The notes: generated by a model not told the origin, from the sequence alone. A stretch of DNA of 35,000 nt from Polaromonas sp. CF318 (GCF_000282655.1 NZ_AKIV01000055.1:1-35000), one strand, 5' to 3'; counted from the first letter of the stretch, positions 1 to 12,415 are shown. Made by a program: numbers and translations.

Positions 1-34
1 GTGTACCCATCTTCCCAAGCGGGGGCCGCGGAAC

Positions 35-193
35 TGGCTTTGCCAGGCCGCAGGCGCCGCCCCCTTGAGGGGGAAACAGGCTACACGCAGTGAGCCTGGA
101 TAGGGGTGAAACTATTTCATGGCTTTGCCAGGCCGCAGGCGCCGCCCCTGGAAGAGGGAAGGCGCTACACGCAGTGAGCGTCCGACGGGGTGA
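35..193. repeat. Pair of GC-rich intergenic repeats
   Basis: Two direct copies, about 35-109 and 120-193, share the core TGGCTTTGCCAGGCCGCAGG, then a C-rich/G-rich hairpin segment, then CTACACGCAGTGAGC, and both end in GGGGTGA. They lie just downstream of the lnt stop codon (lnt reads leftwards). Repeats of this kind are common between genes in Comamonadaceae; that link is from general knowledge. The hairpin in each copy could act as a transcription end point for lnt. No gene is visible in positions 1-200. Confidence 0.75.
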
Positions 194-201
194 GCTAATT
201 T

Positions 202-1836
202 CTAGCGGCGACGGAACAACAGGGCCAATACGGCGACGCCCAGGCCCAGGCCCCACAGCGGCCACAGGCCGTAACGCGATACCCATTCGGCATAGGGGGT
301 GATGCCGTTGCGGCCCTCGACCTCGCCGACCAGCGCGCCGCGCGTGTGGCGCTCCAGCGAATGCGTGACCTTGCCGGTATGGTCGATGATGACGGTGGCG
401 CCGGTGTTGGTGGCGCGAATCATGGGGCGGCTGAATTCGAGCGCGCGCATGCGCGAGATCTGCAGGTGCTGGTCTATCGCCACGGTGTTGCCGAACCAGG
501 CGATGTTGCTGACGTTGACAAAAATCGTGGGCGCCAGCGCCGGGTCGGCAAAACGCGCACCCAGTTCTTCGCCGAACAAGTCTTCGTAGCAGATGTTGGG
601 CGCCAGCCGCTGGCCTTTCCATTCAAAAGAAGCCTGGCCGACCGCGCCGCGATTGAAGTCGCCCAGCGGGATGCGCATCATGTCGATAAACCAGCGAAAG
701 CCGGGCGGCACGAATTCGCCGAAAGGCACCAGATGGTGCTTGTCAAAGCGGTAGAGTTCCGCCTGCCCAGGCTTGAAGCCGACCACCGAGTTGGCATAAC
801 CGGCCTGGGGGCTGCCCACGGGCACTCCGACCAGCGCCGCCTGCTGCCCCGTGGCAAAGCGCGACTGCAGCGCCCGCCAGTAGCCATCGGGCAATTGCAT
901 GGGCAGCAGCGGAATGGCGGTCTCGGGCGCGACCACCAGCGGCGTCTTCGCGTCGCGCAGCTGCTGGCCGTACCACTGCAGCGCGGTGGCCACGCCGGTG
1001 CCGCTCTGGAATTTCTCGTTCTGCGGAATGTTGCCCTGCAGCAGCGTGACCTGCAGCGGCTCGGCGGCCGCGGTGGGGGCCGCCGCGCCCGGCAGGGCGC
1101 TTTGCACCGGCAGGTAGGACAGGATGAAGCCGGCCAGCACGATGGCGATCGCGGTCGCCCACTGCATGCGGGAGGCGCGCAGGGCCATGGCCAGCCAGGC
1201 GGCGGCCAGCGCCGCCAGGAAGGTGATGCCGTGCACACCCACCCAGGCGGCCAGCGGCCTGGCCCAGCCGTCCACATGGGCGTAGCCGCCCTCGCCCCAC
1301 GGAAAGCCGGTGAAAAATTCGACGCGGGCCAGCTCGGCCAGCAGCCACAGCGAGGCGAACACCAGGGCGCGCGGCAACTTGCGGCGCGGGGCCAGGCGCA
1401 CAAAAAGCGCGCCCGCCGCCGCGTAGTACAGCGACAAAAAGGCCGCGAGCAGCACCACGGCCAGCACCGTCAGCGGCGCGGCCAGCCCGCCGTAGAAGTG
1501 CATGGAAATGAACAACCACCAGAAAGTGCTGCACAGCATGGCCGTGCCGAAAGCGACGCCCAGCCAGGCGGCGCGCTTCATGGAGCGGCAGCTGTCGATC
1601 TGCGCGGCGAACAGGAACATCGCCAGCAGTTGCATGCCCCCCAGGGGCTGGCCCTGCAGGAAGGCGAAATCAAACGGCCAGGCCATGCTGGCGGCATGCA
1701 GACAGCCGGCAATCAGCACCATGGCCAGCTGGAAGGGCGAGAAGCCCTTGCGCGGCGGGAGGTTGCGCGCATGCTCGAGCAAGGCGGGCAAGGTCGGCAG
1801 GTGGGACATCATGCTGTGAATCGAGTCCCGTGCCAT
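202..1836 (-). CDS. lnt: Apolipoprotein N-acyltransferase
   Basis: This inner-membrane enzyme adds the third acyl chain to the N-terminal cysteine of lipoproteins, the last step of lipoprotein maturation. At 544 residues it has the normal length. The N-terminal half (about 35-245) is a series of hydrophobic segments. The C-terminal half is a nitrilase-like domain carrying the expected Glu-Lys-Cys triad: E305 in VVAPETAIP, K366 in FDKHHLVPFGEF and C416 in APNICYEDLFG. The ATG at 1836 is preceded by GAGGG seven bases upstream, which supports this start over the Met residues at 9 and 10. It begins 31 bp after the corC stop codon on the same strand, so corC-lnt is probably one transcript, a pairing seen in many proteobacteria. 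The call is secure. Confidence 0.96.
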   Translation of the reverse strand: MARDSIHSMMSHLPTLPALLEHARNLPPRKGFSPFQLAMVLIAGCLHAASMAWPFDFAFLQGQPLGGMQLLAMFLFAAQIDSCRSMKRAAWLGVAFGTAMLCSTFWWLFISMHFYGGLAAPLTVLAVVLLAAFLSLYYAAAGALFVRLAPRRKLPRALVFASLWLLAELARVEFFTGFPWGEGGYAHVDGWARPLAAWVGVHGITFLAALAAAWLAMALRASRMQWATAIAIVLAGFILSYLPVQSALPGAAAPTAAAEPLQVTLLQGNIPQNEKFQSGTGVATALQWYGQQLRDAKTPLVVAPETAIPLLPMQLPDGYWRALQSRFATGQQAALVGVPVGSPQAGYANSVVGFKPGQAELYRFDKHHLVPFGEFVPPGFRWFIDMMRIPLGDFNRGAVGQASFEWKGQRLAPNICYEDLFGEELGARFADPALAPTIFVNVSNIAWFGNTVAIDQHLQISRMRALEFSRPMIRATNTGATVIIDHTGKVTHSLERHTRGALVGEVEGRNGITPYAEWVSRYGLWPLWGLGLGVAVLALLFRRR

Positions 1837-1867
1837 ATATATGCCCTCTTTACTTTATTGTGTGTCG

Positions 1868-2722
1868 TCAGACGCCGGCGGAAACCGGCGATACCTTGAA
1901 CCAGCGCACCGCGCCACCCTTGGTGTGCAGCACCGTGAATTGCAGGCCGGCCAGCGCGTAGTGTTCGCCGCGCTTGGGCACATGGCCCATTTCGTGCGCC
2001 ACCAGCCCGCCTATGGTGTCGAAATCGGTTTCCGGCAGCGTCACGCCGAAAGCCTCGTTGACACGCTCTATCGAGGTGTCGCCGCTGACCCGGTAGGTGT
2101 GGTCGGTCAGGCCGAAGATGTCGCCGTCGTCCTCGGCAATGTCGAACTCGTCCTCGATCTCGCCGACGATCTGCTCGAGCACGTCCTCAATCGTGATGAG
2201 GCCGGCCACGCGGCCGAACTCGTCGATCACGATGGCCAGGTGGTTGCGGTTGCCGCGGAACTCACGCAGCAGGTCGTTCAGGCCCTTGCTTTCGGGCACG
2301 AAGACGGCGGGGCGCAGCAAGGCCTTGATGTTGAGTTCGGGCGCGCGCTGCAGTTTCAGCAAATCCTTGGCCATCAGGATGCCGAGGATGTTTTCTTTTT
2401 CGCCTTCGTAGACGGGAAAGCGCGAGTGGGCGGTGTCTATGACCAGGTGCAGCAACTCGTCGAAAGGCGCGTCGATGTTGATCACGTCCATGCGCGGCGC
2501 CGCCACCATGACGTCGCCGGCCGTCATATCGGCCATGCGGATCACGCCCTCGAGCATTTCGCGGCTCTGGGCGCCAATAACGTCATTGTCCTGGGCCTCC
2601 ACCAGGGTTTCGATCAACTCGTCTTTCGAGTCGGGACCTGGGTGGAGCATTTCAGCGAGCTTTTGCAGAAAGCCTCGCTTGTCTTCTGGCCTGGAAGACC
2701 GACTGGGGGGAACGTCGGACAC
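1868..2722 (-). CDS. corC: CorC/HlyC-type CBS-domain transporter-associated protein
   Basis: This 284-residue protein has the standard CorC layout. A short charged N-terminus is followed by two CBS domains (about 68-190; note RMADMTAGDVMVAAPRMDVI and VIDEFGRVAGLITIEDVLEQ), an acidic linker (EIEDEFDIAEDDGD) and a C-terminal CorC_HlyC domain (about 205-280). The family is linked to Mg/Co efflux and envelope physiology; its biochemical role is not firmly settled. The start is a GTG at 2720-2722 with no strong ribosome binding site, so the exact N-terminus is less certain than the identity. It is co-oriented with lnt, 31 bp upstream. The ybeY and phoH genes often found upstream of corC are absent, and a 343-bp gap precedes it. 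Confidence 0.93.
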   Translation of the reverse strand: MSDVPPSRSSRPEDKRGFLQKLAEMLHPGPDSKDELIETLVEAQDNDVIGAQSREMLEGVIRMADMTAGDVMVAAPRMDVINIDAPFDELLHLVIDTAHSRFPVYEGEKENILGILMAKDLLKLQRAPELNIKALLRPAVFVPESKGLNDLLREFRGNRNHLAIVIDEFGRVAGLITIEDVLEQIVGEIEDEFDIAEDDGDIFGLTDHTYRVSGDTSIERVNEAFGVTLPETDFDTIGGLVAHEMGHVPKRGEHYALAGLQFTVLHTKGGAVRWFKVSPVSAGV

Positions 2723-3065
2723 GTGATGGCGGTCGGTAGTTGTGAAGGGGCTAAGGATAGCTGAAATCTTTGACGGCGAGGGTGGAATGGCCGGATTTAA
2801 AGGCGATTTCTTCTGCGGACCCCTTGCGAATGGGTCTGTGATGCTACTTGTTTGATAGCAATTGAGTATTCGTCTGGGTTTGAACGAAATCTTTGGTTGT
2901 AGTGAAAGAGGCCGGGTCTTGCGCCGGCCTTGCGCGCTCTGCTCTCTTTGCCGAGGGCAGTTGGCCGGGGCGAGACCCGGCCAGCAGAACCAAAAAGAGA
3001 AAACAACACGGGAAGAAACAAGGCCGCAGCGGGGAAGCCCAGCCCGGGTGGCAAACCCAAAGAAC
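2723..3065. other. Gene-free stretch upstream of corC with inverted repeats
   Basis: No convincing gene is seen. The stretch must hold the corC promoter and the end of the GNAT transcript, both reading leftwards. A perfect 10-bp inverted repeat, GGCCGGGTCT at 2910-2919 and AGACCCGGCC at 2973-2982, could form a long-looped hairpin; on the minus strand it is followed by CTCTTTC, weakly terminator-like. A smaller hairpin, GCTAC at 2843-2847 with GATAGC at 2854-2859, resembles short palindromes scattered between genes in Comamonadaceae (from memory). The weak reading frames here have low-complexity compositions and no recognisable domain. Confidence 0.5.
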
Positions 3066-3812
3066 CTACATCGGCATCCGGTCCCTGCCGTCCCTCACCC
3101 CTTGCCGCACTTCCTGGATCACGCCAAGCAAATCCCAGAACTGCTTGGCCTGGACTTTGAGCCGGTAATCGGTCTGGGCAATCTGCTCTTCGACCATTTC
3201 GGTCATGCGCGAATCCAGGTCGGCTGGGGGCAGCTTGAGGTAGGCCTCGCTTTCGGAGCCGTCGCGCACGATGGTGGCGCCGGCCTTGCGGGCGATGTTG
3301 AGCATGGCGGTGTTTTCGCTGAGCGCGTGGATGAACATCATGTCGACGCCGTCGTTGCGGGCATGCATCACGGCGCGGTCAAACAGGCGCGAGCCGTAGC
3401 CCCGGCCGCGGGCCTGGGCCAAGACCGAGACGCCGAATTCAGCGCAGCTCTTGAGGTTGGGATCGGTCGAATGCGCCAGGTGGGCCATGGCGATCAGCTG
3501 CAGCTTGCGGTTGTAGATGCCGAAGATCTCGTCGCGGTCGAAGTTCAGGCCGTCGACATAGCGGCGCACCTGCTCATCATTGGCCGCGTAGCCGAAGCGC
3601 AAATAACGGTCGTGTGCGCCCAGGGCCAGCAAATGGGTGGCGATACGTTCCCCGTGGCTGGGGCCTATGGAGCGGATGGGGACCATGACCGGCTGGACGC
3701 GCGGGGCGGCAGCGGGCTGCTGCTCAGGCGCGCGCGCCTCTGCTACAGGCGGGCGGAAGAACTCCTTGCTCGCGTTGTAGGATGCTTTTAAAAGTGTGCC
3801 GGGTGAAACCAT
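3066..3812 (-). CDS. GNAT family N-acetyltransferase
   Basis: This is a 248-residue protein of the GCN5-related acetyltransferase family, which moves an acetyl group from acetyl-CoA to an amine. The acetyl-CoA binding motif is QARGRGYGSRL (residues 133-143), in the expected Q/R-x-x-G-x-G form, preceded by the beta strand EFGVSVLA. A later NTAMLNIARKAGATIV segment fits the end of the fold. The N-terminal 45 residues are low in complexity and the C-terminal 55 residues are charged and probably helical; both lie outside the core. It stands alone between the Lrp gene and corC, all on the minus strand, with wide gaps on each side. The substrate cannot be told from sequence. Confidence 0.85.
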   Translation of the reverse strand: MVSPGTLLKASYNASKEFFRPPVAEARAPEQQPAAAPRVQPVMVPIRSIGPSHGERIATHLLALGAHDRYLRFGYAANDEQVRRYVDGLNFDRDEIFGIYNRKLQLIAMAHLAHSTDPNLKSCAEFGVSVLAQARGRGYGSRLFDRAVMHARNDGVDMMFIHALSENTAMLNIARKAGATIVRDGSESEAYLKLPPADLDSRMTEMVEEQIAQTDYRLKVQAKQFWDLLGVIQEVRQGVRDGRDRMPM

Positions 3813-3964
3813 GGCTTCAATATAAGGGTTTTCCCTAGAATTCCCAGCCTAAGGGGTTTTCAAAGGTCCTTAATAGGGAGGCCCGCCAAAACCACCGCCT
3901 TTCCCTGCCAATAGGGGTTAGCGAGCTATAAAAATCATAGTGAACCGGTTTCGGAGGATGGAAA

Positions 3965-3979
3965 TGTTGCATTGCAACA
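3965..3979. promoter_or_regulatory. 15-bp palindrome upstream of the GNAT gene
   Basis: TGTTGCA-T-TGCAACA is a perfect dyad about 150 bp upstream of the GNAT start and about 90 bp past the Lrp gene stop. It has no T-run, so an operator for a dimeric regulator is more likely than a terminator. The rest of the 3813-4066 gap shows no gene. Confidence 0.35.
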
Positions 3980-4066
3980 ACAAAATTCAAGCCCTGATCC
4001 GGCCAAATCCGGCACATAGGCCATTGGCTACCCGCTTGTTGACGCGGGACTGACTCGCCCCAAGCC

Positions 4067-4540
4067 TCACAAAGGCACGGCCGTGGTCGCCTTGACCCGG
4101 TCCAGCACAAAGCTCGTTTTGCAGTCCTGCACGCTGGGGTGCTTGAGCAGGGTGTCCATGATGAAGCGGCTGTAATGGGCCATGTCCTCGACCAGCACAC
4201 GCAGCAAATAGTCCATCTCCCCGGTCAGGGCCGCGCATTCAGCCACCTCGGGCCAGGTCTGCACGCTGGCGCGGAACAGGTCCATGGGGTTGCGCTTGTG
4301 GCTCTCGGTGTGTTTTTCGAGCCGCACATTGAGGTAGGCCGTCAGACCCAAACCCACGGCCTCGGGTTTGACCAGCGCCACGTAACGGTCTATGACGCCG
4401 CTTTCCTCGAGCCGCTTGACGCGCCTGAGCACCGCGCTGGGCGAGAGGCCCACCTGTTCGGCCAGCTGATCGTAGGTGGCACGGCCGTCGTCCTGAAGTT
4501 TGCGCAGAATCTGGCGATCGAGCTTGTCAAGTGTTTCCAT
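4067..4540 (-). CDS. Lrp/AsnC family transcriptional regulator
   Basis: This 157-residue protein has the standard two-domain Lrp layout. An N-terminal helix-turn-helix (about 5-60, starting [20 protein letters not shown] and including [19 protein letters not shown]) is followed by a C-terminal RAM ligand-binding domain (about 68-150, with the typical [14 protein letters not shown] strand-turn-strand). Family members bind small molecules, often amino acids, and act as octamers or similar assemblies. It is divergent from hpd across a 116-bp gap, the usual arrangement for a local regulator of tyrosine or phenylalanine degradation, so it probably senses an aromatic amino acid or a related metabolite. 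That role is inferred from position. Confidence 0.93.
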   Translation of the reverse strand: METLDKLDRQILRKLQDDGRATYDQLAEQVGLSPSAVLRRVKRLEESGVIDRYVALVKPEAVGLGLTAYLNVRLEKHTESHKRNPMDLFRASVQTWPEVAECAALTGEMDYLLRVLVEDMAHYSRFIMDTLLKHPSVQDCKTSFVLDRVKATTAVPL

Positions 4541-4656
4541 TCCAATTATTTTGCAGGTTTATTGCGTCAAAGGCAATTCAAGCGCCCTGTTTCGCAGTAA
4601 AACTGATGGGAGACGCCGCTAAAGTCCCTGCATACCCCCACATTTTGGAGACACGC
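4541..4656. promoter_or_regulatory. Divergent Lrp gene/hpd control region
   Basis: This 116-bp stretch separates the divergent Lrp-type gene and hpd. It must hold promoters for both and probably the Lrp binding sites. It is clearly less GC-rich at its left end (CCAATTATTTTGCAGG) than the flanking genes. A GGAG at 4647-4650, six bases before the ATG at 4657, sets the hpd start. I could not assign -35/-10 boxes with confidence. Confidence 0.6.
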
Positions 4657-5802
4657 ATGAACGCACGCAGCGACGCCGCCCTGAACTTTGAACAAGGCGC
4701 GGCCTGGGACAACCCCATGGGCACAGACGGCTTCGAGTTCATCGAATACGCCGCCCCCGACCCGGCCGCGATGGCGGCGCTGTTTGTACGCATGGGCTTC
4801 AAGCCGATCGCCAGGCACCGCCACAAGAACGTGACGCTGTACCGCCAGGGCGGCATCAACTTCATCCTGAACGCCGAACCCGATTCCTTCGCGCAGCGCT
4901 TTGCGCGCCAGCACGGTCCCAGCGTCTGCGCCATCGCCTTTCGCGTGAAGGACGCCAAATTCGCCTATGAGCGCGCGATTTCGCTGGGCGCCTGGGGTTA
5001 TGCCCACACGGCGGGCCCGGGCGAGCTCAATATCCCGGCCATCAAGGGAATCGGCGACTCCATCATTTATTTCATCGACAAATGGCGCGGCAAGAACGGC
5101 GCGCAGCCCGGCGATATCGGCAACATCGGCTTTTACGATGTGGACTTCGAGCCCCTGCCCGGCGTCGAGGCCGATGCGCTGAATCCCGCGGGCCACGGCC
5201 TGACCTATATCGACCACCTGACGCACAACGTGCACCGCGGCCGCATGGACGAGTGGGCCGGCTTCTACGAGCGGTTGTTCAACTTCCGCGAAATCCGCTA
5301 CTTCGACATCGAAGGCCAGGTCACCGGCGTGAAAAGCAAGGCCATGACCAGCCCCTGCGGCAAGATCCGCATCCCGATCAATGAAGAGGGCAATGAGAAG
5401 GCCGGCCAGATCCAGGAGTACCTGGACCGCTACCAGGGCGAAGGCATACAGCACATCGCCATGGGCAGCAACGACCTGTTCGCCACGGTGGACGCGCTGC
5501 GCGCCAGCGGCGTGAAGCTGCTGGACACCATAGACACTTACTACGAGCTGGTCGACAAGCGCATCCCGGGCCACGGCGAAAGCGTGGCGGACCTGAAGAA
5601 GCGCAAGATCCTGGTGGACGGCAAGAAGGGCGCGCTGCTGCTGCAGATCTTCAGCGAAAACCAGCTGGGGCCCATCTTCTTCGAGTTCATCCAGCGCAAG
5701 GGCGACGACGGTTTCGGCGAAGGCAATTTCAAGGCGCTGTTCGAGAGCATAGAGCTGGACCAGATGCGCCGCGGGGTTCTGGCGGACGCGAAGACAGCCT
5801 GA
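4657..5802 (+). CDS. hpd: 4-hydroxyphenylpyruvate dioxygenase
   Basis: This Fe(II) enzyme turns 4-hydroxyphenylpyruvate into homogentisate in tyrosine degradation. The 381-residue protein has two vicinal-oxygen-chelate halves. The metal ligands are all visible: H187 in [10 protein letters not shown]266 in EGIQHIAMG and E343 in [10 protein letters not shown]. The 79-residue H-H spacing matches the Pseudomonas enzyme. An upstream in-frame ATG at 4531 is rejected because it lies inside the divergent regulator gene and lacks a ribosome binding site; GGAG six bases before 4657 supports the start chosen. It is the first gene of an operon with pheC (52-bp gap) and phhA. A homogentisate dioxygenase gene is not present in the window. 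Confidence 0.96.
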   Translation: MNARSDAALNFEQGAAWDNPMGTDGFEFIEYAAPDPAAMAALFVRMGFKPIARHRHKNVTLYRQGGINFILNAEPDSFAQRFARQHGPSVCAIAFRVKDAKFAYERAISLGAWGYAHTAGPGELNIPAIKGIGDSIIYFIDKWRGKNGAQPGDIGNIGFYDVDFEPLPGVEADALNPAGHGLTYIDHLTHNVHRGRMDEWAGFYERLFNFREIRYFDIEGQVTGVKSKAMTSPCGKIRIPINEEGNEKAGQIQEYLDRYQGEGIQHIAMGSNDLFATVDALRASGVKLLDTIDTYYELVDKRIPGHGESVADLKKRKILVDGKKGALLLQIFSENQLGPIFFEFIQRKGDDGFGEGNFKALFESIELDQMRRGVLADAKTA

Positions 5803-5854
5803 AAAGCGGGGGCACAATAAAGCTTCCATTGATTACCCCCTTACGGAGATTGCC

Positions 5855-6652
5855 ATGTCACTTCGCCTGAAACTGCAACGCCCCCTGGCCCTGCTCGGCC
5901 TCGCTTCGGCATCGCTGCTCGCCTGCGGCGCCGCTTCGGCCCAAGCCGTGTCCAGCCTGGACGCCGTGCAAAAAGCCGGCGTGCTGCGCATCTGCACACC
6001 GGGCGACTACAAGCCCTTCAGCTTCCAGAAACCCGACGGCAGCTTCGAGGGCATAGACGTGGACCTGATGGCCTCGCTCACGGCCAGCCTGGGCGTGAAG
6101 CCGGAATGGGTCAAGACCAGCTGGTCCAACCTGATGCCCGACATGGTGGGCGGCAAATGCGACATGGCGGTGGGCGGCATTTCGGTGACCACCGAGCGGC
6201 AGAAGAAGGCTTTCTTCAGCGCGCCCTATATGGTCAATGGCAAGACGCCGATCGCGCGCTGCGCCGACGTGGCCAAGTACCAGACGGTGGCCGACATCGA
6301 CAAGCCGGGCACGCGCGTGATCTTCAACCCGGGCGGCAGCAACGAACGCTTTGCCCGCGCCAACTTCAAGCAGGCGCAGATGCGGCTGAACCCCGAGAAC
6401 CTGACGATTTTTGATGAAATCCTGGCCAACCGCGCCGACGTGTTCGTCACCGAATCGGCCGAAGCCATCACCCAGCAAAGGCTCAAGCCGGGCCTGTGCG
6501 CGATCAACCCCGACAAGCCGCTGCAGTACGGCGAAATGGCCTACCTGCTGCCGCGCGGCGACGTGCCCTTCAAGGCCTATGTCGACCAGTGGCTGCACCT
6601 GGCGCGCGCCAGCGGTGAATACCAGCGTGTGGAGAGCCAATGGCTGAAGTAG
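5855..6652 (+). CDS. pheC: Periplasmic cyclohexadienyl (arogenate/prephenate) dehydratase, PheC-like
   Basis: This 265-residue protein has the fold of a periplasmic amino-acid-binding protein, with a Sec signal peptide (hydrophobic core about 11-24, likely cut after AASA at 26-29). Its motifs follow Pseudomonas PheC, recalled from memory, more closely than transport proteins: GDYKPFS (50-56), TSWSNLMPD (88-96), GISVTTERQ, GKTPI, the NPGGSNERFARAN stretch (158-170), an ESAEA motif with E203 in a place that matches a proposed catalytic Glu, and YVDQWLHLA (242-250). PheC converts prephenate to phenylpyruvate or arogenate to phenylalanine. GGAG six bases upstream supports the start. It overlaps phhA by 13 bp. 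The alternative is an aromatic amino acid binding protein for an ABC importer, but no permease or ATPase genes adjoin. Confidence 0.8.
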   Translation: MSLRLKLQRPLALLGLASASLLACGAASAQAVSSLDAVQKAGVLRICTPGDYKPFSFQKPDGSFEGIDVDLMASLTASLGVKPEWVKTSWSNLMPDMVGGKCDMAVGGISVTTERQKKAFFSAPYMVNGKTPIARCADVAKYQTVADIDKPGTRVIFNPGGSNERFARANFKQAQMRLNPENLTIFDEILANRADVFVTESAEAITQQRLKPGLCAINPDKPLQYGEMAYLLPRGDVPFKAYVDQWLHLARASGEYQRVESQWLK

Positions 6653-7541
6653 CCGGCAGCCAGCGCAGCAGCACCCCGCCGCCGGCGGTGTACGGCCAGT
6701 CCGACCGGCCGCCGCGCGGGGACTATGCGCGCGGTGGGCAGGTCAATGCGGACTACACCTGCCCGCAGAACTACGCGGCCTATACCGCGCAGGACCACGA
6801 GACCTACCGGCGCCTCTACACACGCCAGTCGGCCCTGCTGGCCGGCCGGGCCTGCAGCGCCTTCATCAAGGCCCTGCCCAGCCTGGGCGCGAGCGACGCG
6901 ATACCGCGCTTTGAGGACATCAACGAACGCCTCTTCAAGGCCACCGGCTGGCAGCTGGTGGGCGTGCCGGGGCTGATCCCGGAGGTGCCGTTTTTCACGC
7001 TGCTGGCGAACCGCAAATTCCCGGTGACGGACTGGATACGCACGCCGGCCGAGTTCGACTACATCGTCGAGCCCGACATCTTTCACGACCTGTTCGGCCA
7101 CGTGCCGCTGCTGTTCGACCCGAGCTACGCCGACCACATCCAGGCCTACGGCCAGGGCGCGCTGAAGGCGCATGCGCTGGAGCACGGCACCCATGGGACG
7201 GAACCGATTCCCGGCGCGGTCGAGATGCTCTCGCGCCTGTACTGGTACACCATCGAGTTCGGTCTGATGCACGACAAAACGAGCGGCGACGAAGTCTGGG
7301 CCTACGGCGCCGGCATTTTGAGCAGCCCGGGCGAACTGGCCTGGAGCGTGGAGTCTCCCGAGCCCAAACGGATCCCGCTGCGCGACAACGCCGACCTGCT
7401 GCGCTGCATGTCGTCGACCTACAAGATCGATACCTTCCAGCAGCAGTACTTCGTGATCGACAGCTTTGAGGCATTGCTGCGCCTGACGGAGCCGGACTTC
7501 ACGCCTTTCTACAAAGAACTGGCCCGGACGCAGGCTGCGGC

Positions 7542-7545
<4 letters not shown>
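6640..7545 (+). CDS. phhA: Phenylalanine 4-monooxygenase
   Basis: This pterin-dependent iron enzyme hydroxylates phenylalanine to tyrosine. The 301-residue length is usual for the bacterial single-domain form. The iron ligands are clear: H149 and H154 in [13 protein letters not shown], and E206 in [10 protein letters not shown]. Other family landmarks include GLIPEVPFF and GILSSPGEL. The start lies 13 bp inside pheC, suggesting translational coupling. With hpd it gives two steps of phenylalanine breakdown; a transaminase would be supplied elsewhere. The pterin-recycling gene phhB is not adjacent. Its stop codon overlaps that of the convergent kinase gene within the four bases CTAG at 7542-7545. 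Confidence 0.96.
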
Positions 7546-10951
<3,406 letters not shown>

Positions 10952-10955
<4 letters not shown>

Positions 10956-12064
10956 GCCAGCCCCACGATTTCCACGGTATCCAGCGGCTTGGCGCGTCCG
11001 GCGATCTGCACCAGCGCGCGGCGGCCGGTGCGCACCGCGCCGGTCACCAGCCGCGTGGCCTGCACGCTGGCGGCAATGGTCCAGTCCAGCGGGGGCTGGC
11101 CCTGGAACAGCCTGAGCGCGGCGGCCACCGTGTCGCCTATGGGCGTGGTCTGGCCGGAGCGGCCTATCAGCCCGTCCAGGCGCGCAAAGGCGACCGGGCC
11201 GGTGTGCAGGGCCACGCCCAGGGCGAAGTTCGGCAGGCCCCGCTCCGGAAAGCGCTGGCGCACATAGGTGTCTATGCGCTTGGTGGCATCGGCCAGCCCC
11301 AGGGCCGCGCGGATCGCGCGCAGGCCGTGGTTGACCGACTGGGTGTCGGCGGCGTCGACAAACACGCACAACATGCCGTCGCCGACAAACTGCATGTAGT
11401 GCGCGCCAAACAGGTAGACGGTGTCGCCGACGCTGCTGTAGAGCCGCTTGACGACGTCGCTGAGTTCCGGGCCGGACAGGCACTGCGTCCACAGGCCGTA
11501 GTCGCGCATGTCGGCGAACAGCACCGTCGCGCTGGCGAATTTGTCGTTGTCCTGCACCACGCCGGTTTCGGGCCACTGCTGGCTCAGCGACTGCGCCATG
11601 CGCAGTTCGTAGAGGTCGCTGATCTTCTGGCCCTGCTCGACCAACGCCAGCTGGACGGCCTTGTCCACCACCTGGGCGCGCATGGCCTCCGCCCGGGTGA
11701 GCTTGTTGAGTTGCGCGTTGACCGCCTCGCGCAGCTCCTGCGGGGCGAAGGGCTTGGTCAGGTAGTCGTCGGCACCGGTGGTCATGCCCTGGCGCATGTG
11801 GGTGCGATCCTGCAGCGAAGTCAGCAAAATCACGGCGGTGGTGGCCAGAGCGTCGTCGTTGCGCACCCTGTCGAGTACCTCGAAACCGTCCATCTGGGGC
11901 ATCTGGATGTCGCTGACCACCACGTCCGGCCTGAATTCGCGGATCAGCTCCAGGCCCTTGGCGCCGTCGTCGGCCTCCATGACCTCATGGCCTTCCTTCT
12001 TGAGGACCTGAGTGACCAGCATGCGCGTGCCTGCATCATCATCAATCACCACGATCAAGGGCAT
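10952..12064 (-). CDS. Response regulator with class III cyclase-like output domain
   Basis: This 370-residue protein has an N-terminal receiver domain (1-120; D8, D9, phospho-acceptor D52 in [14 protein letters not shown]104 in LTKPF). A helical linker (about 121-165) leads to a class III nucleotide cyclase homology domain (about 175-365). Both metal-binding aspartates are present (D185 in LFADMRDYG and D229 in FVGDG). The residue that usually selects the purine is Q225 rather than Lys, and the transition-state Asn is A314 in GDTVAAALR, though R318 is kept. The output domain may therefore be weakly active, altered in specificity, or a binding domain only. It is the first gene of an operon with the hybrid kinase (4-bp ATGA overlap), which probably phosphorylates D52. 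Confidence 0.88.
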
Positions 12065-12415
12065 ATACCGGACTCTCGCTGTTGTGTTCTGGGGGGTTCA
12101 GGAACCTAGGGCCTTATTTTGTCGGCAATGCCCGGAAAATCGCGGTTCAAGGGCACTTATCGAACCGGTTTTTTTTCACAAGTGCCGCATCGGGTCTAAT
12201 CCTTTGCCTACCGGGTAATCCCTCCTACAAAAAGAGGGCGTAATAGTTTGTTACTTCGCTTACGATATCCTTCCAAAATAGGAGTTTTTGCCTTATCCAC
12301 GAAATGACCGGTTTTCAGGGGAAAGAAGGCTCCTGACAAGAGGCGTTCAACGCCCGTGGCAAAGTTACAAAAAACACCGCATTCAAACCACTAACTGAAA
12401 CGACAGGAGAAATTT
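12065..12415. other. 351-bp gene-free leader region with several structured elements
   Basis: No gene is seen. This gap separates the leftward response regulator gene from the rightward gene at 12416. It holds CGGTTC...GAACCG followed by a run of eight T (about 12142-12176), which looks like an intrinsic terminator on the plus strand, and overlapping arms GGCACTT (12152-12158) and AAGTGCC (12180-12186) that would compete with it. The 45-bp shared element is at 12222-12266. A perfect 13-bp dyad, GGCGTT-C-AACGCC, lies at 12342-12354. The stretch is richer in A/T than its neighbours. The arrangement suggests a long regulated leader. Confidence 0.5.
12222..12266 (+). promoter_or_regulatory. 45-bp element shared with the 18777 promoter region (copy 1)
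   Basis: This stretch matches 18777-18821 at 35 of 45 positions with no gaps. Shared blocks are CTCCT, CAAAA, GAGG, GTAA, TTTGTTAC and TTACGAT. The GTAA-N7-TTAC-N5-TTAC arrangement suggests a regulator binding site made of repeated half-sites. This copy ends about 150 bp upstream of the start codon at 12416. Confidence 0.55.

Noticed and set aside
346..1899. Long open frame of 517 codons opposite lnt
   Set aside because: It is the antisense shadow of lnt in GC-rich DNA; its composition (His, Arg, Gln-rich) shows no domain, while lnt has its full catalytic triad.
4567..5829. 420-codon minus-strand frame opposite hpd
   Set aside because: hpd on the plus strand has all metal ligands; the opposite frame has no recognisable domain.
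10956..11576. Upstream extension of the kinase frame
   Set aside because: It runs antisense-free but out of frame through the response regulator gene; the ATGA overlap at 10952-10955 gives the sensible start.
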